64,000 nucleotides of DNA from Zhongshania aliphaticivorans (GTDB taxonomy: Bacteria; Pseudomonadota; Gammaproteobacteria; Pseudomonadales; Spongiibacteraceae): contig NZ_CP014544.1 of NCBI RefSeq assembly GCF_001586255.1, positions 1,395,501 to 1,459,500 of the forward strand. Direction: 5' to 3'. This document shows positions 1-8,596 of the stretch, piece by piece; the stretch's first letter is position 1, and the number at the start of each line of letters is the position of its first letter. The position numbers and the translations under genes were made by a program. The notes under the pieces were generated by a model. The model did not search any database. It was not told the origin of the DNA and saw only the letters and a program-made list of their open reading frames with translations.

Positions 1-91
1 CCTTGCATCAACGTCGTGAATATTGTGAATTGAGTTACGCTTGATCATTGTGAATACGGAACGAATAAAATAACAATAATTTGGAGAAACC

Positions 92-1642
92 ATGAAAATT
101 TTTAACAATATCAATGATCATACTGCATACCACGCCCAGCGTCGCAGTGACGTAATGATGGCCAGCGATAATATTAAATCGTTTAGCTATGCTCAGGCCT
201 GGGCACACATCAATGCTATTGCTGCTCACCTTCAGCTTGAGGGAATTGGCAAGGGTGACCGTGTTGCGATACTGGCTAAAAACTCCGTTGATAACCTTTG
301 TATCTTTCTGGGATGCGCGCGTATTGGCGCGGTGGCAGTAGGGCTTAATTACCGGCTAACGGCCGCTGAACTCGATTTTATTGCCGGTGACGCCGCTGTT
401 AAATTTCTGTTTATGGATCAGGAATTTAATAGCCTGCGCGGTGATTATCTCAATAGTGTGCCGTGTGTGTGCATCGACAGTGATGAAAGCGCGAGGAGTT
501 TGCCCGCCTGGTTGGCTAGTCCGGCCAGCTTGGTCGACGTCGATATCACGGGCGATGACATCTTGTTTCAAATGTACACCAGTGGCACTACCGGTTTGCC
601 CAAGGGCGTGCTTATTAGCCACGCCAATGTCTTGGCTAACTCCTACCAAGCGCCAATGAGTACTGGGATTGGCTTTCGAGAAGGTGAACGTGGCCTGGTC
701 ATTGCGCCCACCTTCCATGCCGTGGGTTTAGTGGGCGCATTGCTAGGGGTGATCTACGGCGGATCTATGATTATTCACCGGGATTACGATCCGGTGGGCA
801 TGATCGAAACGCTAGCCAAAGAGCATATCAACACCGTTGCGGTTATTCCGGTGATGTTGCAGTTCTCGCTCGCGATGGTGCCGAATATTAAAGATTACGA
901 TTTCTCGGAATTGCACACGATTAATTATGGTGCCTCGCCAATTTCTGAAACCTTGTTAAAAGAGTGTATCGACGCCTTTGCCTGCGACTTTGTGCAAGGC
1001 TACGGCCAAACTGAGGCGACCATGGCCTTGACCTTCTTAACTGCGGCGGATCACCGTAAAGCCTTGGCTGGCCGACCTGAATTGTTGCGCTCCTGTGGTC
1101 GAGCGGTGTTTGGCACCGAGATTAAGATTGTCGGTAAAGACGGCAGTGAGCTCCCGCTGGGTGAAATTGGTGAAATTGTCGCCAATGGGCCACAGATCAT
1201 GCAGGGGTACTGGAATAACCCTGAGGCCACTGCCAAAGCGGTAGTCGATGGCTGGTTGCACACTGGCGACGCTGGCCGGGTAGATGAAGAGGGCTATGTT
1301 TATATTCAAGATCGTGTGAAAGACATGATTATTTCAGGCGGCGAAAATATCTACCCTGCGGAAATTGAGAATATACTCGTTTCTCATCCACACATTCAGG
1401 ATGCCTCCGTTATTGGCGTACCTGATGCGAAGTGGGGAGAGGCTCCCCTCGCGGTGCTGGTTTCTGGCGGGCAGCCAGAATTAACCGCGGAAGAACTCAG
1501 CGAATTTTGTCGAGGCAAGTTAGCGGCGTATAAAATTCCGCGCAAGCTGGAGTACATCGCTGCCTTGCCGCGTAATCCCACGGGCAAGGTGCTGAAGAAA
1601 GACATTCGATCGATGATGGCAGAGAAGTATCCGGCAGTGTAA
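92..1642 (+). CDS. Acyl-CoA synthetase / fatty acid-CoA ligase (AMP-binding, ANL family)
   Basis: ANL-superfamily ligase, which activates a carboxylic acid with ATP and forms the CoA thioester in the cytoplasm. The sequence shows the P-loop-like YTSGTTGLPKG near residue 162, YGQTEA near 304, the GWLHTGD hinge region near 390, DRVKDMIISGGENIYPAEIE near 408 and the C-terminal catalytic lysine in NPTGKVLKK near residue 498. At 516 aa it has the usual full length. The ATG start is preceded by TTGGAGAAA, a good ribosome binding site. It stands alone, and the next gene follows after 190 bases. Substrate cannot be read from sequence; medium/long-chain or steroid-type acids (FadD3-like) are all possible. 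Confidence 0.9.
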   Translation: MKIFNNINDHTAYHAQRRSDVMMASDNIKSFSYAQAWAHINAIAAHLQLEGIGKGDRVAILAKNSVDNLCIFLGCARIGAVAVGLNYRLTAAELDFIAGDAAVKFLFMDQEFNSLRGDYLNSVPCVCIDSDESARSLPAWLASPASLVDVDITGDDILFQMYTSGTTGLPKGVLISHANVLANSYQAPMSTGIGFREGERGLVIAPTFHAVGLVGALLGVIYGGSMIIHRDYDPVGMIETLAKEHINTVAVIPVMLQFSLAMVPNIKDYDFSELHTINYGASPISETLLKECIDAFACDFVQGYGQTEATMALTFLTAADHRKALAGRPELLRSCGRAVFGTEIKIVGKDGSELPLGEIGEIVANGPQIMQGYWNNPEATAKAVVDGWLHTGDAGRVDEEGYVYIQDRVKDMIISGGENIYPAEIENILVSHPHIQDASVIGVPDAKWGEAPLAVLVSGGQPELTAEELSEFCRGKLAAYKIPRKLEYIAALPRNPTGKVLKKDIRSMMAEKYPAV

Positions 1643-1833
1643 TGAACGTCGATTAATGTGACCGTAAATAGCTTTTGAGGTGATTGTCAGTAGCCAGTAG
1701 AATCGGGGCATGTATACGCGGATGTCGCCCCGCTTGACCTTTGGTTTTAGTGTATTGGTGTTCTTTGGCAAGGCTGAAATCTTGCCCTTAGGCGCCGCTG
1801 GCGCAGCCCAATGTCTATTGATAAGGATGTGCC

Positions 1834-2574
1834 ATGAGACCTATATTCGTCGCGCTGTTACTGACGCTTACCCTGATGAGTCACGCCCAAGTTTGGGCGA
1901 GTGAAGAGCTGCCGCCTTTAAAAATTCAGCAGCTCACCGACAGTGTTTATTTGCATATCTCTCATAAAGTCGTCGATGGCTTTGGCCTGGTTGATTCAAA
2001 TGGCCTCGTTGTCCTCATAGGCAGCGAGGCCTATATTGTCGACACACCGTGGTCGACGCAAGATACCGAAACCTTGTTGCAGTGGATTAACGCCCAAGGA
2101 TTTACACTTAAAAGCGTGGTTTCAACGCATTTCCATGAAGACCGCACGGCAGGTATTGAATACCTTAATGCGAATGCAATACCCACCTACGCTTCAGCTC
2201 GAACCAATAAAATATTGCAGCGCCAAGGTAGGCCCCTTGCGGCAAATACCTTCAATAAAGATAAATTTTCGCTGGTGAAGGCGCACATAGAGGTTTTTTA
2301 TCCCGGCGCAGGGCATGCCCAAGACAATGTCGTTGTCTGGCTGCCAGAGCAAAAGCTTCTTTTTGGGGGTTGTTTAATTCGCGCCAACGCGGCGACAAGC
2401 CTTGGTAATACCAGCGATGCCGTGCTCAGCGCATGGTCAGCGTCGGTTGAAGAGCTGCAATCTCGTTACGCCGATGCCAAACTTGTTGTCCCCGGCCACG
2501 GTGATGTGGGCGATGTATCTTTGCTAGAGCACACTAGGGTGTTGGCGACAGTTGGACAGGCCGTTAGTAAATAA
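1834..2574 (+). CDS. Subclass B1 metallo-beta-lactamase
   Basis: Periplasmic zinc hydrolase expected to open beta-lactam rings. Residues 1-22 form a signal peptide ending VWA before SEELPP. The B1 zinc set is complete. The Zn1 ligands are the histidines of HFHED at residues 99 and 101, and H161 in GAGHAQDN. The Zn2 ligands are D103, C180 in FGGC, and H222 in VPGHG. Segments such as IEVFYPG, DNVVVWLPE and KLVVP closely resemble the IMP/DIM branch of acquired enzymes, and the position after GGC(LI) carries Arg where IMP has Lys. Length 246 aa is typical. AAGGATG precedes the ATG. No integron, insertion sequence or regulator flanks it, so it looks like a resident chromosomal gene. Activity and spectrum are inferred. 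Confidence 0.93.
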   Translation: MRPIFVALLLTLTLMSHAQVWASEELPPLKIQQLTDSVYLHISHKVVDGFGLVDSNGLVVLIGSEAYIVDTPWSTQDTETLLQWINAQGFTLKSVVSTHFHEDRTAGIEYLNANAIPTYASARTNKILQRQGRPLAANTFNKDKFSLVKAHIEVFYPGAGHAQDNVVVWLPEQKLLFGGCLIRANAATSLGNTSDAVLSAWSASVEELQSRYADAKLVVPGHGDVGDVSLLEHTRVLATVGQAVSK

Positions 2575-2636
2575 TGGTGTAGTATCTGTTTTTAAATACT
2601 GCCTCGACCTACTTTTAACATGACACCGAAACGACC

Positions 2637-3851
2637 ATGACAGTAATTGACGCTCGGCAGCCGCAAATGCTGACACGTTTGCGGCGGATGGCGCTAGCTG
2701 CACAGGGCCTATTGCAAACGCAGCCCTATGGCCGAGGAATAGAGGGGGCGCGTAAGGCTATTCAGCACTTGGCTTATGTGCAAATAGATACTATCTCGGT
2801 GGTAGAGAGGGCACATCACCATGTTTTGTATTCGCGGGTGCCTAAGTTCAGTCCGACTATGACGAATCAGATGTTGCTAAACGGCGACATTTTTGAGTAC
2901 TGGACACACGCCGCGGCGCTTATTCCCATTGAAGATTTTCGTTTCTCTTTACCGTATAAGCACGCAATTAAGTGCGGCCGTACCCACTGGTTTAAAACGC
3001 CAGATAAAAAGTTGATGAGGGAATTGTTAGCCCGTATTCGTATCGATGGTCCGTTGCGATCTCGGGACCTCGAAACCAATACTAAGCAGCGCGCGGGCTG
3101 GTGGGATTGGAAGCCCGCCAAAAAAGCCTTGGAACAGTTGTATATGCAGGGTGACCTCATGGTCAGCAATCGTGAGGGCTTCCAAAAAACCTATGATCTT
3201 ACCGAGCGGGTGCTGCCGGGCAATATAAACACATCCGTGCCCAGTGTGGATGAATTCGCTGCGCACATGATAGAGCAGCAGTTGCGCTGCCACGGATTAG
3301 TCGCATTAAAGGGCTTCACCTACCTGCGGCGTGACACTGAACTGCGAAATGCAGTAAAGGCCCAAGTGGCTGAGCGCTTGGCGATGGGTAATTTGGAGCA
3401 AGTGCAGGCGAGCAATGGCGAAGTGTTTGTTGTGCACGCGGGTGCGCTAGCAAGGCCGCTACCGAGACTGAAGAAGCGTCTCATGATTCTCTCGCCATTT
3501 GATAATAGTGTTATTCAGCGCGACCGTCTTAAAGCCTTGTTTCAGTTTGAGTATCAAATAGAATGCTATGTCCCCGAAGCTAAGCGCAAGTACGGCTACT
3601 TTAGTCTGCCACTGCTTTACGGCGATGAATTTATTGGGCGTATGGATTGCAAAGCCCATCGCAGGGAACGCCGTTTGGAAATTAAATTTCTGCATTTTGA
3701 TGTGCACAATAACGACGAGGAAATGCTTGTTTTCGCTTTTGTAGAGGCCGTTAAGCAATTCTGTCAGTTCCAAAACTGTGATGTCGTGTCATTGACAAAA
3801 GTTTATCCAGACCAACTAAACCAGCGTTTGCAAAGCGCCTTAGCGCCGTAA
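2637..3851 (+). CDS. ycaQ: YcaQ/AlkX-type winged-helix DNA glycosylase
   Basis: Member of the HTH_42 (AZL/YcaQ) superfamily, 404 aa, whose E. coli member removes alkylated and interstrand-crosslinked bases. The hallmark YVQIDTI...VERAHHHVLYSR segment occurs at residues 47-64, with the catalytic QxD motif at Q49-D51; the crosslink-specific AlkZ branch uses QxQ instead, so this belongs to the AlkX/YcaQ branch. The tail (FDNSVIQRDR near residue 286, FLHFDV) matches the family. It is a single gene, and 21 bases separate it from the DUF1294 gene downstream. Function is family-based; the actual lesion is not predictable. Confidence 0.85.
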   Translation: MTVIDARQPQMLTRLRRMALAAQGLLQTQPYGRGIEGARKAIQHLAYVQIDTISVVERAHHHVLYSRVPKFSPTMTNQMLLNGDIFEYWTHAAALIPIEDFRFSLPYKHAIKCGRTHWFKTPDKKLMRELLARIRIDGPLRSRDLETNTKQRAGWWDWKPAKKALEQLYMQGDLMVSNREGFQKTYDLTERVLPGNINTSVPSVDEFAAHMIEQQLRCHGLVALKGFTYLRRDTELRNAVKAQVAERLAMGNLEQVQASNGEVFVVHAGALARPLPRLKKRLMILSPFDNSVIQRDRLKALFQFEYQIECYVPEAKRKYGYFSLPLLYGDEFIGRMDCKAHRRERRLEIKFLHFDVHNNDEEMLVFAFVEAVKQFCQFQNCDVVSLTKVYPDQLNQRLQSALAP

Positions 3852-3872
3852 GTCGCAATAAGCGAACATCTG

Positions 3873-4328
3873 ATGAAAATTTATTACTACCCAATTATTT
3901 TATTAATTGCAGGCCTTCTTTACTCCTATTGGTTTGGATATACCCCAGTACTGGTGAGCGTGGCGTATTTCATTGCCAGTATTGCGTCATATGCGCTCTA
4001 TGCCAAAGATAAAAAGGCGGCAAGGCGTGGCGCTTGGCGAGTGCAGGAGAATACCTTGCAGTTGACTGCTTTGCTTGGCGGATGGCCGGGCGCACTTATC
4101 GCTCAGCAAAGACTTAGGCATAAAACTCAAAAAGTCAGCTTCCGTTTGGTGTTTGCCGTGACGTTTTTATTAAACATTGGCCTGCTTGCTTGGCTCCACA
4201 CGGCCAAGGCCTCCGAAACCTTGCGTTATTATAGCGATAAAGCAGGAGATTGGGCGGTGGCGCAGTTTGGCGTAAATCTAGGTACTGCTATTGTGCAGGA
4301 ATTAACCGCGTTTCACCGACCGCGTTAG
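3873..4328 (+). CDS. DUF1294 membrane protein
   Basis: Small inner-membrane protein of 151 aa. The DUF1294 core is clear: YAKDKKAAR...R..E near residues 43-60, ALLGGWPGALIAQQRLRHKTQK near 67-90, then a final hydrophobic helix (FLLNIGLLAWL). Two hydrophobic helices precede the core. Many relatives carry an N-terminal cold-shock domain, which is absent here. A tail of about 40 residues extends past the usual end. Biological role is unknown in the family. It lies 21 bases after ycaQ and may be cotranscribed. Confidence 0.75.
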   Translation: MKIYYYPIILLIAGLLYSYWFGYTPVLVSVAYFIASIASYALYAKDKKAARRGAWRVQENTLQLTALLGGWPGALIAQQRLRHKTQKVSFRLVFAVTFLLNIGLLAWLHTAKASETLRYYSDKAGDWAVAQFGVNLGTAIVQELTAFHRPR

Positions 4329-4404
4329 GCTTAACATGAAGCGCCAAGGTAAAATTCATTCTCGCGATGCAGATAGCCGTGATTACTTTGCAAGGGGATA
4401 GGCA

Positions 4405-5454
4405 ATGAATATAAAAGAACTTCTCGGCGTTGAACTGCCTATTATTCAAGCGCCGATGGCGGGGGTGCAAAACCACGAACTAGCTGTTGCGGTATCCAAT
4501 GCTGGCGGTCTGGGTTCGCTGCCCTGTGCCATGCTAAGTTCAGACGCGCTGCATACGGAATTACGCGCACTGACGACGAAGACCAGTAACCCCTATAATC
4601 TTAATTTCTTCTGTCATGTGCCACCAGAACCGGATGCGGAGCAAGAGCGAAACTGGCGCCAAGCGCTGGCTCCGTATTTTACTGAGCTGGGTATAGATGT
4701 AAGCGCGATACCCGAGGGTGCAGGGCGCAGGCCTTTTAGCGCGGAAACAGCCGAGCTCTTGGGGGAATTTAAACCGCCAGTAGTGAGTTTTCATTTTGGC
4801 CTGCCAGCACCGGAATTAATGGCGAAAATAGGGGCTTGGGGCGGAAAGATAATTGCAAGCGCCACCACCGTCGCTGAAGCGCGCTGGCTCGAGGCCCGCG
4901 GAGCAGATGCGGTCATCGCCCAGGGCTTAGAGGCGGGCGGCCATCGCGGCTTCTTTTTGTCGACGGATCTCAATACCCAAGTTGGCACCTTTGCCTTGCT
5001 GCCGCAAATTGCCAGCGCGGTAAATATTCCTGTTATTGCGGCGGGCGGAATTGCCGACAGCACAGGCGTTGACGCGGCCGTTAAACTCGGCGCGATAGCC
5101 GCTCAAATTGGTACTGCCTATTTGCTTTGCCCCGAGGCGAACACCAGCCCAATTCACCGCGCAGCTCTGCAAAGTGACGCTGCTAATTTTACCGCGCTCA
5201 CCAATTTGTTCAGCGGTGGTGCGGCGCGGGGCATTGTAAACCGTTTAATCCGCGAGCTTGGGCCGATAAATAGCCTCGCTCCACAATTTCCGCTGGCGGC
5301 AACAGCCATCGCGTCTTTGCGGGCAAGAGCAGAAAGTATGGGCAGTGGCGATTTTTCGCCCTTGTGGGCTGGACAGAATGTGAGTGGCTGCAAAGAAATT
5401 TCGGCGCAGTTGCTGACCAAGGCGCTGGCAAACTCATTTTATAGATCGCACTGA
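4405..5454 (+). CDS. Nitronate monooxygenase (NPD/2-nitropropane dioxygenase family)
   Basis: FMN-dependent TIM-barrel enzyme that oxidises alkyl nitronates such as propionate 3-nitronate to carbonyl compounds and nitrite. The N-terminal PIIQAPMAGVQ and SNAGGLGSL motifs bind flavin, the catalytic histidine is in EAGGHRGFF (about residue 180), and PVIAAGGIAD plus GAIAAQIGTAYLL form the phosphate-binding end. Length 349 aa is typical. AAGGGGATAG lies just before the ATG. Free-standing detoxification gene; the substrate is inferred from the family. Confidence 0.9.
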   Translation: MNIKELLGVELPIIQAPMAGVQNHELAVAVSNAGGLGSLPCAMLSSDALHTELRALTTKTSNPYNLNFFCHVPPEPDAEQERNWRQALAPYFTELGIDVSAIPEGAGRRPFSAETAELLGEFKPPVVSFHFGLPAPELMAKIGAWGGKIIASATTVAEARWLEARGADAVIAQGLEAGGHRGFFLSTDLNTQVGTFALLPQIASAVNIPVIAAGGIADSTGVDAAVKLGAIAAQIGTAYLLCPEANTSPIHRAALQSDAANFTALTNLFSGGAARGIVNRLIRELGPINSLAPQFPLAATAIASLRARAESMGSGDFSPLWAGQNVSGCKEISAQLLTKALANSFYRSH

Positions 5455-5552
5455 CACCCTAGCGTTACTCGGTTTTGAATAAAATGTCGTATTGAGCTTT
5501 ATAAATACGCGCCTAAGCGCAATATTTTACGGGCCTAGCGGCGCCATAATTA

Positions 5553-5873
5553 ATGAAAGTAGAGATGATGGAAAAAAATATTAGGAATTTAGTCAAGAGT
5601 GTATTCGCTGCAATATTAATTCTGGGTGTCTATGTTGCTATTTGCATCACTGCGAACGGAGAAACCTTAAAAGTAATGACCGGCGCAATTGAAAAATGTG
5701 CTGTTCTTGGTGGGAAAAGCGCCGAAGCCCATTCACACGCAACCATTAAAACAAGCTCAGGAAGTTACTTAATATCAAGTGTTTCAAGCTGCAGTGTCGG
5801 GAGTGATGTTACTATTTTTGTTAAGCGTGGCATTCTGTATTTTAATACAATTTATGTCGCGGAAATAAAGTGA
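5553..5873 (+). CDS. Small membrane-anchored protein, unknown function
   Basis: 106 aa protein with no recognised family. A short basic N-terminus is followed by one transmembrane helix (about residues 16-33). The remaining 70 residues are predicted outside the membrane, with two cysteines (C44 in EKCAVLG and C77 in SSCSVGS) that could form a disulfide. The beta-rich pattern suggests a small OB- or SH3-like fold. The internal ATG three codons on (MMEKN) is an alternative start. AT content is higher than in its neighbours. It converges on the ectoine operon. Confidence 0.55.
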   Translation: MKVEMMEKNIRNLVKSVFAAILILGVYVAICITANGETLKVMTGAIEKCAVLGGKSAEAHSHATIKTSSGSYLISSVSSCSVGSDVTIFVKRGILYFNTIYVAEIK

Positions 5874-5905
5874 ATGACGCTTTGGCTTTTGCTGTGAAAC
5901 GCTAT

Positions 5906-5932
5906 TCGCCCCCATTTATTTTATAGGGGCGA
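5906..5932. terminator. Hairpin between convergent genes, possible terminator
   Basis: Perfect 7-bp stem (TCGCCCC / GGGGCGA) with a 13-base A/T loop, placed between the stop of the small membrane protein and the stop of doeC. There is no long T-run on either side, so intrinsic termination is only possible. Confidence 0.4.
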
Positions 5933-5942
5933 TGTGCTCGCT

Positions 5943-7304
5943 TTACTTCACCCAAATTTGCTTGGTATTCACAAATTCCCGAATACCGTGGGGCCCCAAT
6001 TCGCGGCCATAGCCAGAGCCTTTTATTCCACCGCTAGGCAGCCGCGAGTCGGTTTTAACAATACCGTTTATGGCGACTTGGCCCGCTTCTAGGCGGTTGG
6101 CAATGTTGGTGGCGAGTTTGGCGTCGTTGGTCCATACCGCCGCGCCAAGACCGTAGGGGGTTTCGTTGGCGAGTTGCACGGCCTCTTCAACATCGGCGGC
6201 GCGGATCACGACCATGACGGGGCCGAAGGTTTCTTCTTTAAATGCGCACATACCCTCTGTTACATCAACTAATAGCGTCGGCGGATAAAAGAAACCTGGG
6301 CCCTCGCTGAGTTCCCCGCCGAGTAGGCATTTGGCACCAGCGCTAATGGTTTCAGTGACTTGGCGATGCAGGTTTTGACGCAGGTCTTCTCTGGCAATAG
6401 GGCCGACTTGGGTATCTGGAAGAAGTGGGTCGCCGGTTTTGAATTTTGCCATTCGGGTGTGCAGCTTTTCGACAAAGGTATCGTATACGGTGTCTTCGAC
6501 AATAATGCGCTTTGCCGCAATGCAAGATTGTCCCGCATTGATCATGCGCGACAGGGTGGCAACGTCTGCCGCGGCATCTAAATCAGCGTTGGCGAGAACA
6601 ATACAGGGGTCGGAGCCGCCGAGTTCAAGCACCGTTGGTTTGATTTCGGAGCCTGCAATGGCGGCAACAATGCGACCCGCATTGCCTGAGCCGGTAAACG
6701 ACACGGCGGCAATACGGGGGTCGCGGATGGCGGTTTCTATGGTGCTATTGTCGATAGCGACGTTAACCACAATATTTTCTGGGGCACCGGCATCGGTAAA
6801 GACTTTGGCGATGGCGGCGGCGCAGGCCGGCACATTGGGGTCGTGCTTCATGACACAGGTATTGCCTGCCATGAGCGCGGGCGCAAGGTAGCGAAAGGCC
6901 AACCACAGCGGCGCATTCCACGGCAGTATGCCGAGTAGGGTGCCCAGTGGTGGATGGCACACATAGCTAATGCTGGCGTCTGAGGGTAGGGTTTGCGGCG
7001 CCAAGTACTCTGCAGCGTGCTCGGCGTAGTATTCGGCGCAGCCCGCTGCTTTTTCAACTTCGGGGCCGCCTTCGCGAATTGGCTTGCCCATTTCTAAGGC
7101 CATGAGTTTAGCTAGGGCGTCTTTTTGCACGCGGAGTTCTGCCGCTACTGCGCGCAGTACCTTGCCGCGCTCTTCAATACTGGTGGTCTGCCATTGGTCG
7201 GCGGCACGGTAGGCGTCGCCAATTTTTTCGTGGAGCTCGCTACTGTTTAAAGTGGGGTATTCGGCTATGACTTTTCCGGTGCAGGGGTTTGTCGCTGTTA
7301 GCAT
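5943..7304 (-). CDS. doeC: Aspartate-semialdehyde dehydrogenase of ectoine catabolism (ALDH family, DoeC)
   Basis: Aldehyde dehydrogenase of 453 aa, which by sequence alone would be called NAD-dependent succinate-semialdehyde dehydrogenase. The catalytic pair is present: Glu227 in LELGGSDP and Cys261 in NAGQSCIAAKR, at the canonical 34-residue spacing; FTGSGNAGR is the NAD loop. As the last gene of the doe operon it is assigned to the oxidation of L-aspartate 4-semialdehyde to L-aspartate, the final step of ectoine breakdown. The function is inferred from context. It starts 20 bases after doeA stops. Confidence 0.82.
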   Translation of the reverse strand: MLTATNPCTGKVIAEYPTLNSSELHEKIGDAYRAADQWQTTSIEERGKVLRAVAAELRVQKDALAKLMALEMGKPIREGGPEVEKAAGCAEYYAEHAAEYLAPQTLPSDASISYVCHPPLGTLLGILPWNAPLWLAFRYLAPALMAGNTCVMKHDPNVPACAAAIAKVFTDAGAPENIVVNVAIDNSTIETAIRDPRIAAVSFTGSGNAGRIVAAIAGSEIKPTVLELGGSDPCIVLANADLDAAADVATLSRMINAGQSCIAAKRIIVEDTVYDTFVEKLHTRMAKFKTGDPLLPDTQVGPIAREDLRQNLHRQVTETISAGAKCLLGGELSEGPGFFYPPTLLVDVTEGMCAFKEETFGPVMVVIRAADVEEAVQLANETPYGLGAAVWTNDAKLATNIANRLEAGQVAINGIVKTDSRLPSGGIKGSGYGRELGPHGIREFVNTKQIWVK

Positions 7305-7324
7305 GGCTACCTCGTTGTGAATGA

Positions 7325-8596
7325 TTACTCGCCGCTTTTCGCTTTGGCCTTGTCGCCGCTGGTGCTGGCTTCGGCTCGTTCCCGTTTGTTTTTACGTGCT
7401 TCGTCAAATTCTAGCAGAGCGGGTTCAGGCTGCTCGGGTTTTACGGTGAAATCGCGGTCCATAGTGAAAAAGGATTCGCAGCCGGTGTCGGTAATGTAAA
7501 TTGAATCGGAAATTCCGCAGGTTTTGTCGCCGTCTACGCCCCACATCCAGGGAATGATGTGAAAGGTCATACCGGGCTGCAGCACCGTTGATTCGCCCTG
7601 TTTGAGGCTGACGATATAGCCCTCATCCCAACTGGGCGGAAACGCGATGCCAATGGAATAGCCGGAGCGGGTGATAAGCCTAGCGCCACAGTCGTTTTCA
7701 GAAATAATATTGCGCACTAAGTTGTCGGCGTCAGAGACGGTCATGCCCGGTTGAACTTTGTCGTGCACTGCGTGCAGTGCCAGTTTCATCCGCTCTTGGG
7801 CGTGGTGCATAGAGTCGCTGAGTTTGCCGAGTACAACGGTGCGCATCATGGCGGTGTGGTAGCGACGATAACAGCCGCCCACTTCTAAAAACACATGCTC
7901 ATTGGGCAGTACGGTGCGGCCCTCCCAAGTGGCGTGGCCGATCATGGTACGGGGACCCGACGTTACGTAGGGCATTACCGCTGGTGGTTCGCCGCCCGCC
8001 TTGAACATGGCAGAACTGATGGCTGCGCCAATTTCGTTTTCAGTGACACCGGCTTGGCAGGCGTCGATACCTGCTTGCATGCCTGCTTCAGTGGCCGCTG
8101 CGGCTTTGCGCATGAGCTGAATTTCTGCGGGTGATTTGCAAATTCGGCCCTGCTCTACAATGCCAAAACAGTCGAGTAACTTCGCTTCAGTCAGCGTAGT
8201 GTGGATTCGATCTTGTTGATAAGCCGGGAAAAAGTAGCTATTGCGCTCGTAGCCAATGCGTTTTTTGGCGAGGCCAAATTCGCGCAGGGCATCTACCAGC
8301 ATTTGTATCGCGTCGCCGGTGTCGGGGTAGGGCCGCGTGCGCTCTACCCAGGTGCGGGCAATAATATTCGATTCCTCCATGGCGCGCGTGATCATGAAGG
8401 GCTCATCTTCTAGGGGCACGACTAAGGCTTGGAAGAAGGAGTACCCCGTGGTTTGGTAATCGGTGAGGTACATGATGTTCTCTGGGTCAGAAATCACCAC
8501 GGCATCTAAGCGTCGATCAGCGATGCGCAGTCGCAGCGCCGCGAGGCGATTCTGGTATTCCTCCAAAGGAAAGGTCATATCGTCGCGTTGGATCAT
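7325..8596 (-). CDS. doeA: Ectoine hydrolase DoeA (M24 peptidase-like fold)
   Basis: 423 aa protein with the creatinase/Xaa-Pro aminopeptidase architecture: an N-terminal creatinase-like domain to about residue 150 and a pita-bread catalytic domain after it. The segments GHATWEGR, FLEVGGCYRRYHTAMMRTV and FHIIPWMWG are typical of DoeA/EutD, which opens the ectoine ring to N-acetyl-diaminobutyrate. Its start codon overlaps the doeD stop by 4 bases (ATGA), indicating translational coupling. The last 25 residues are a lysine/alanine/serine-rich tail (KNKRERAEAS...) beyond the usual domain end. Confidence 0.88.
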   Translation of the reverse strand: MIQRDDMTFPLEEYQNRLAALRLRIADRRLDAVVISDPENIMYLTDYQTTGYSFFQALVVPLEDEPFMITRAMEESNIIARTWVERTRPYPDTGDAIQMLVDALREFGLAKKRIGYERNSYFFPAYQQDRIHTTLTEAKLLDCFGIVEQGRICKSPAEIQLMRKAAAATEAGMQAGIDACQAGVTENEIGAAISSAMFKAGGEPPAVMPYVTSGPRTMIGHATWEGRTVLPNEHVFLEVGGCYRRYHTAMMRTVVLGKLSDSMHHAQERMKLALHAVHDKVQPGMTVSDADNLVRNIISENDCGARLITRSGYSIGIAFPPSWDEGYIVSLKQGESTVLQPGMTFHIIPWMWGVDGDKTCGISDSIYITDTGCESFFTMDRDFTVKPEQPEPALLEFDEARKNKRERAEASTSGDKAKAKSGE

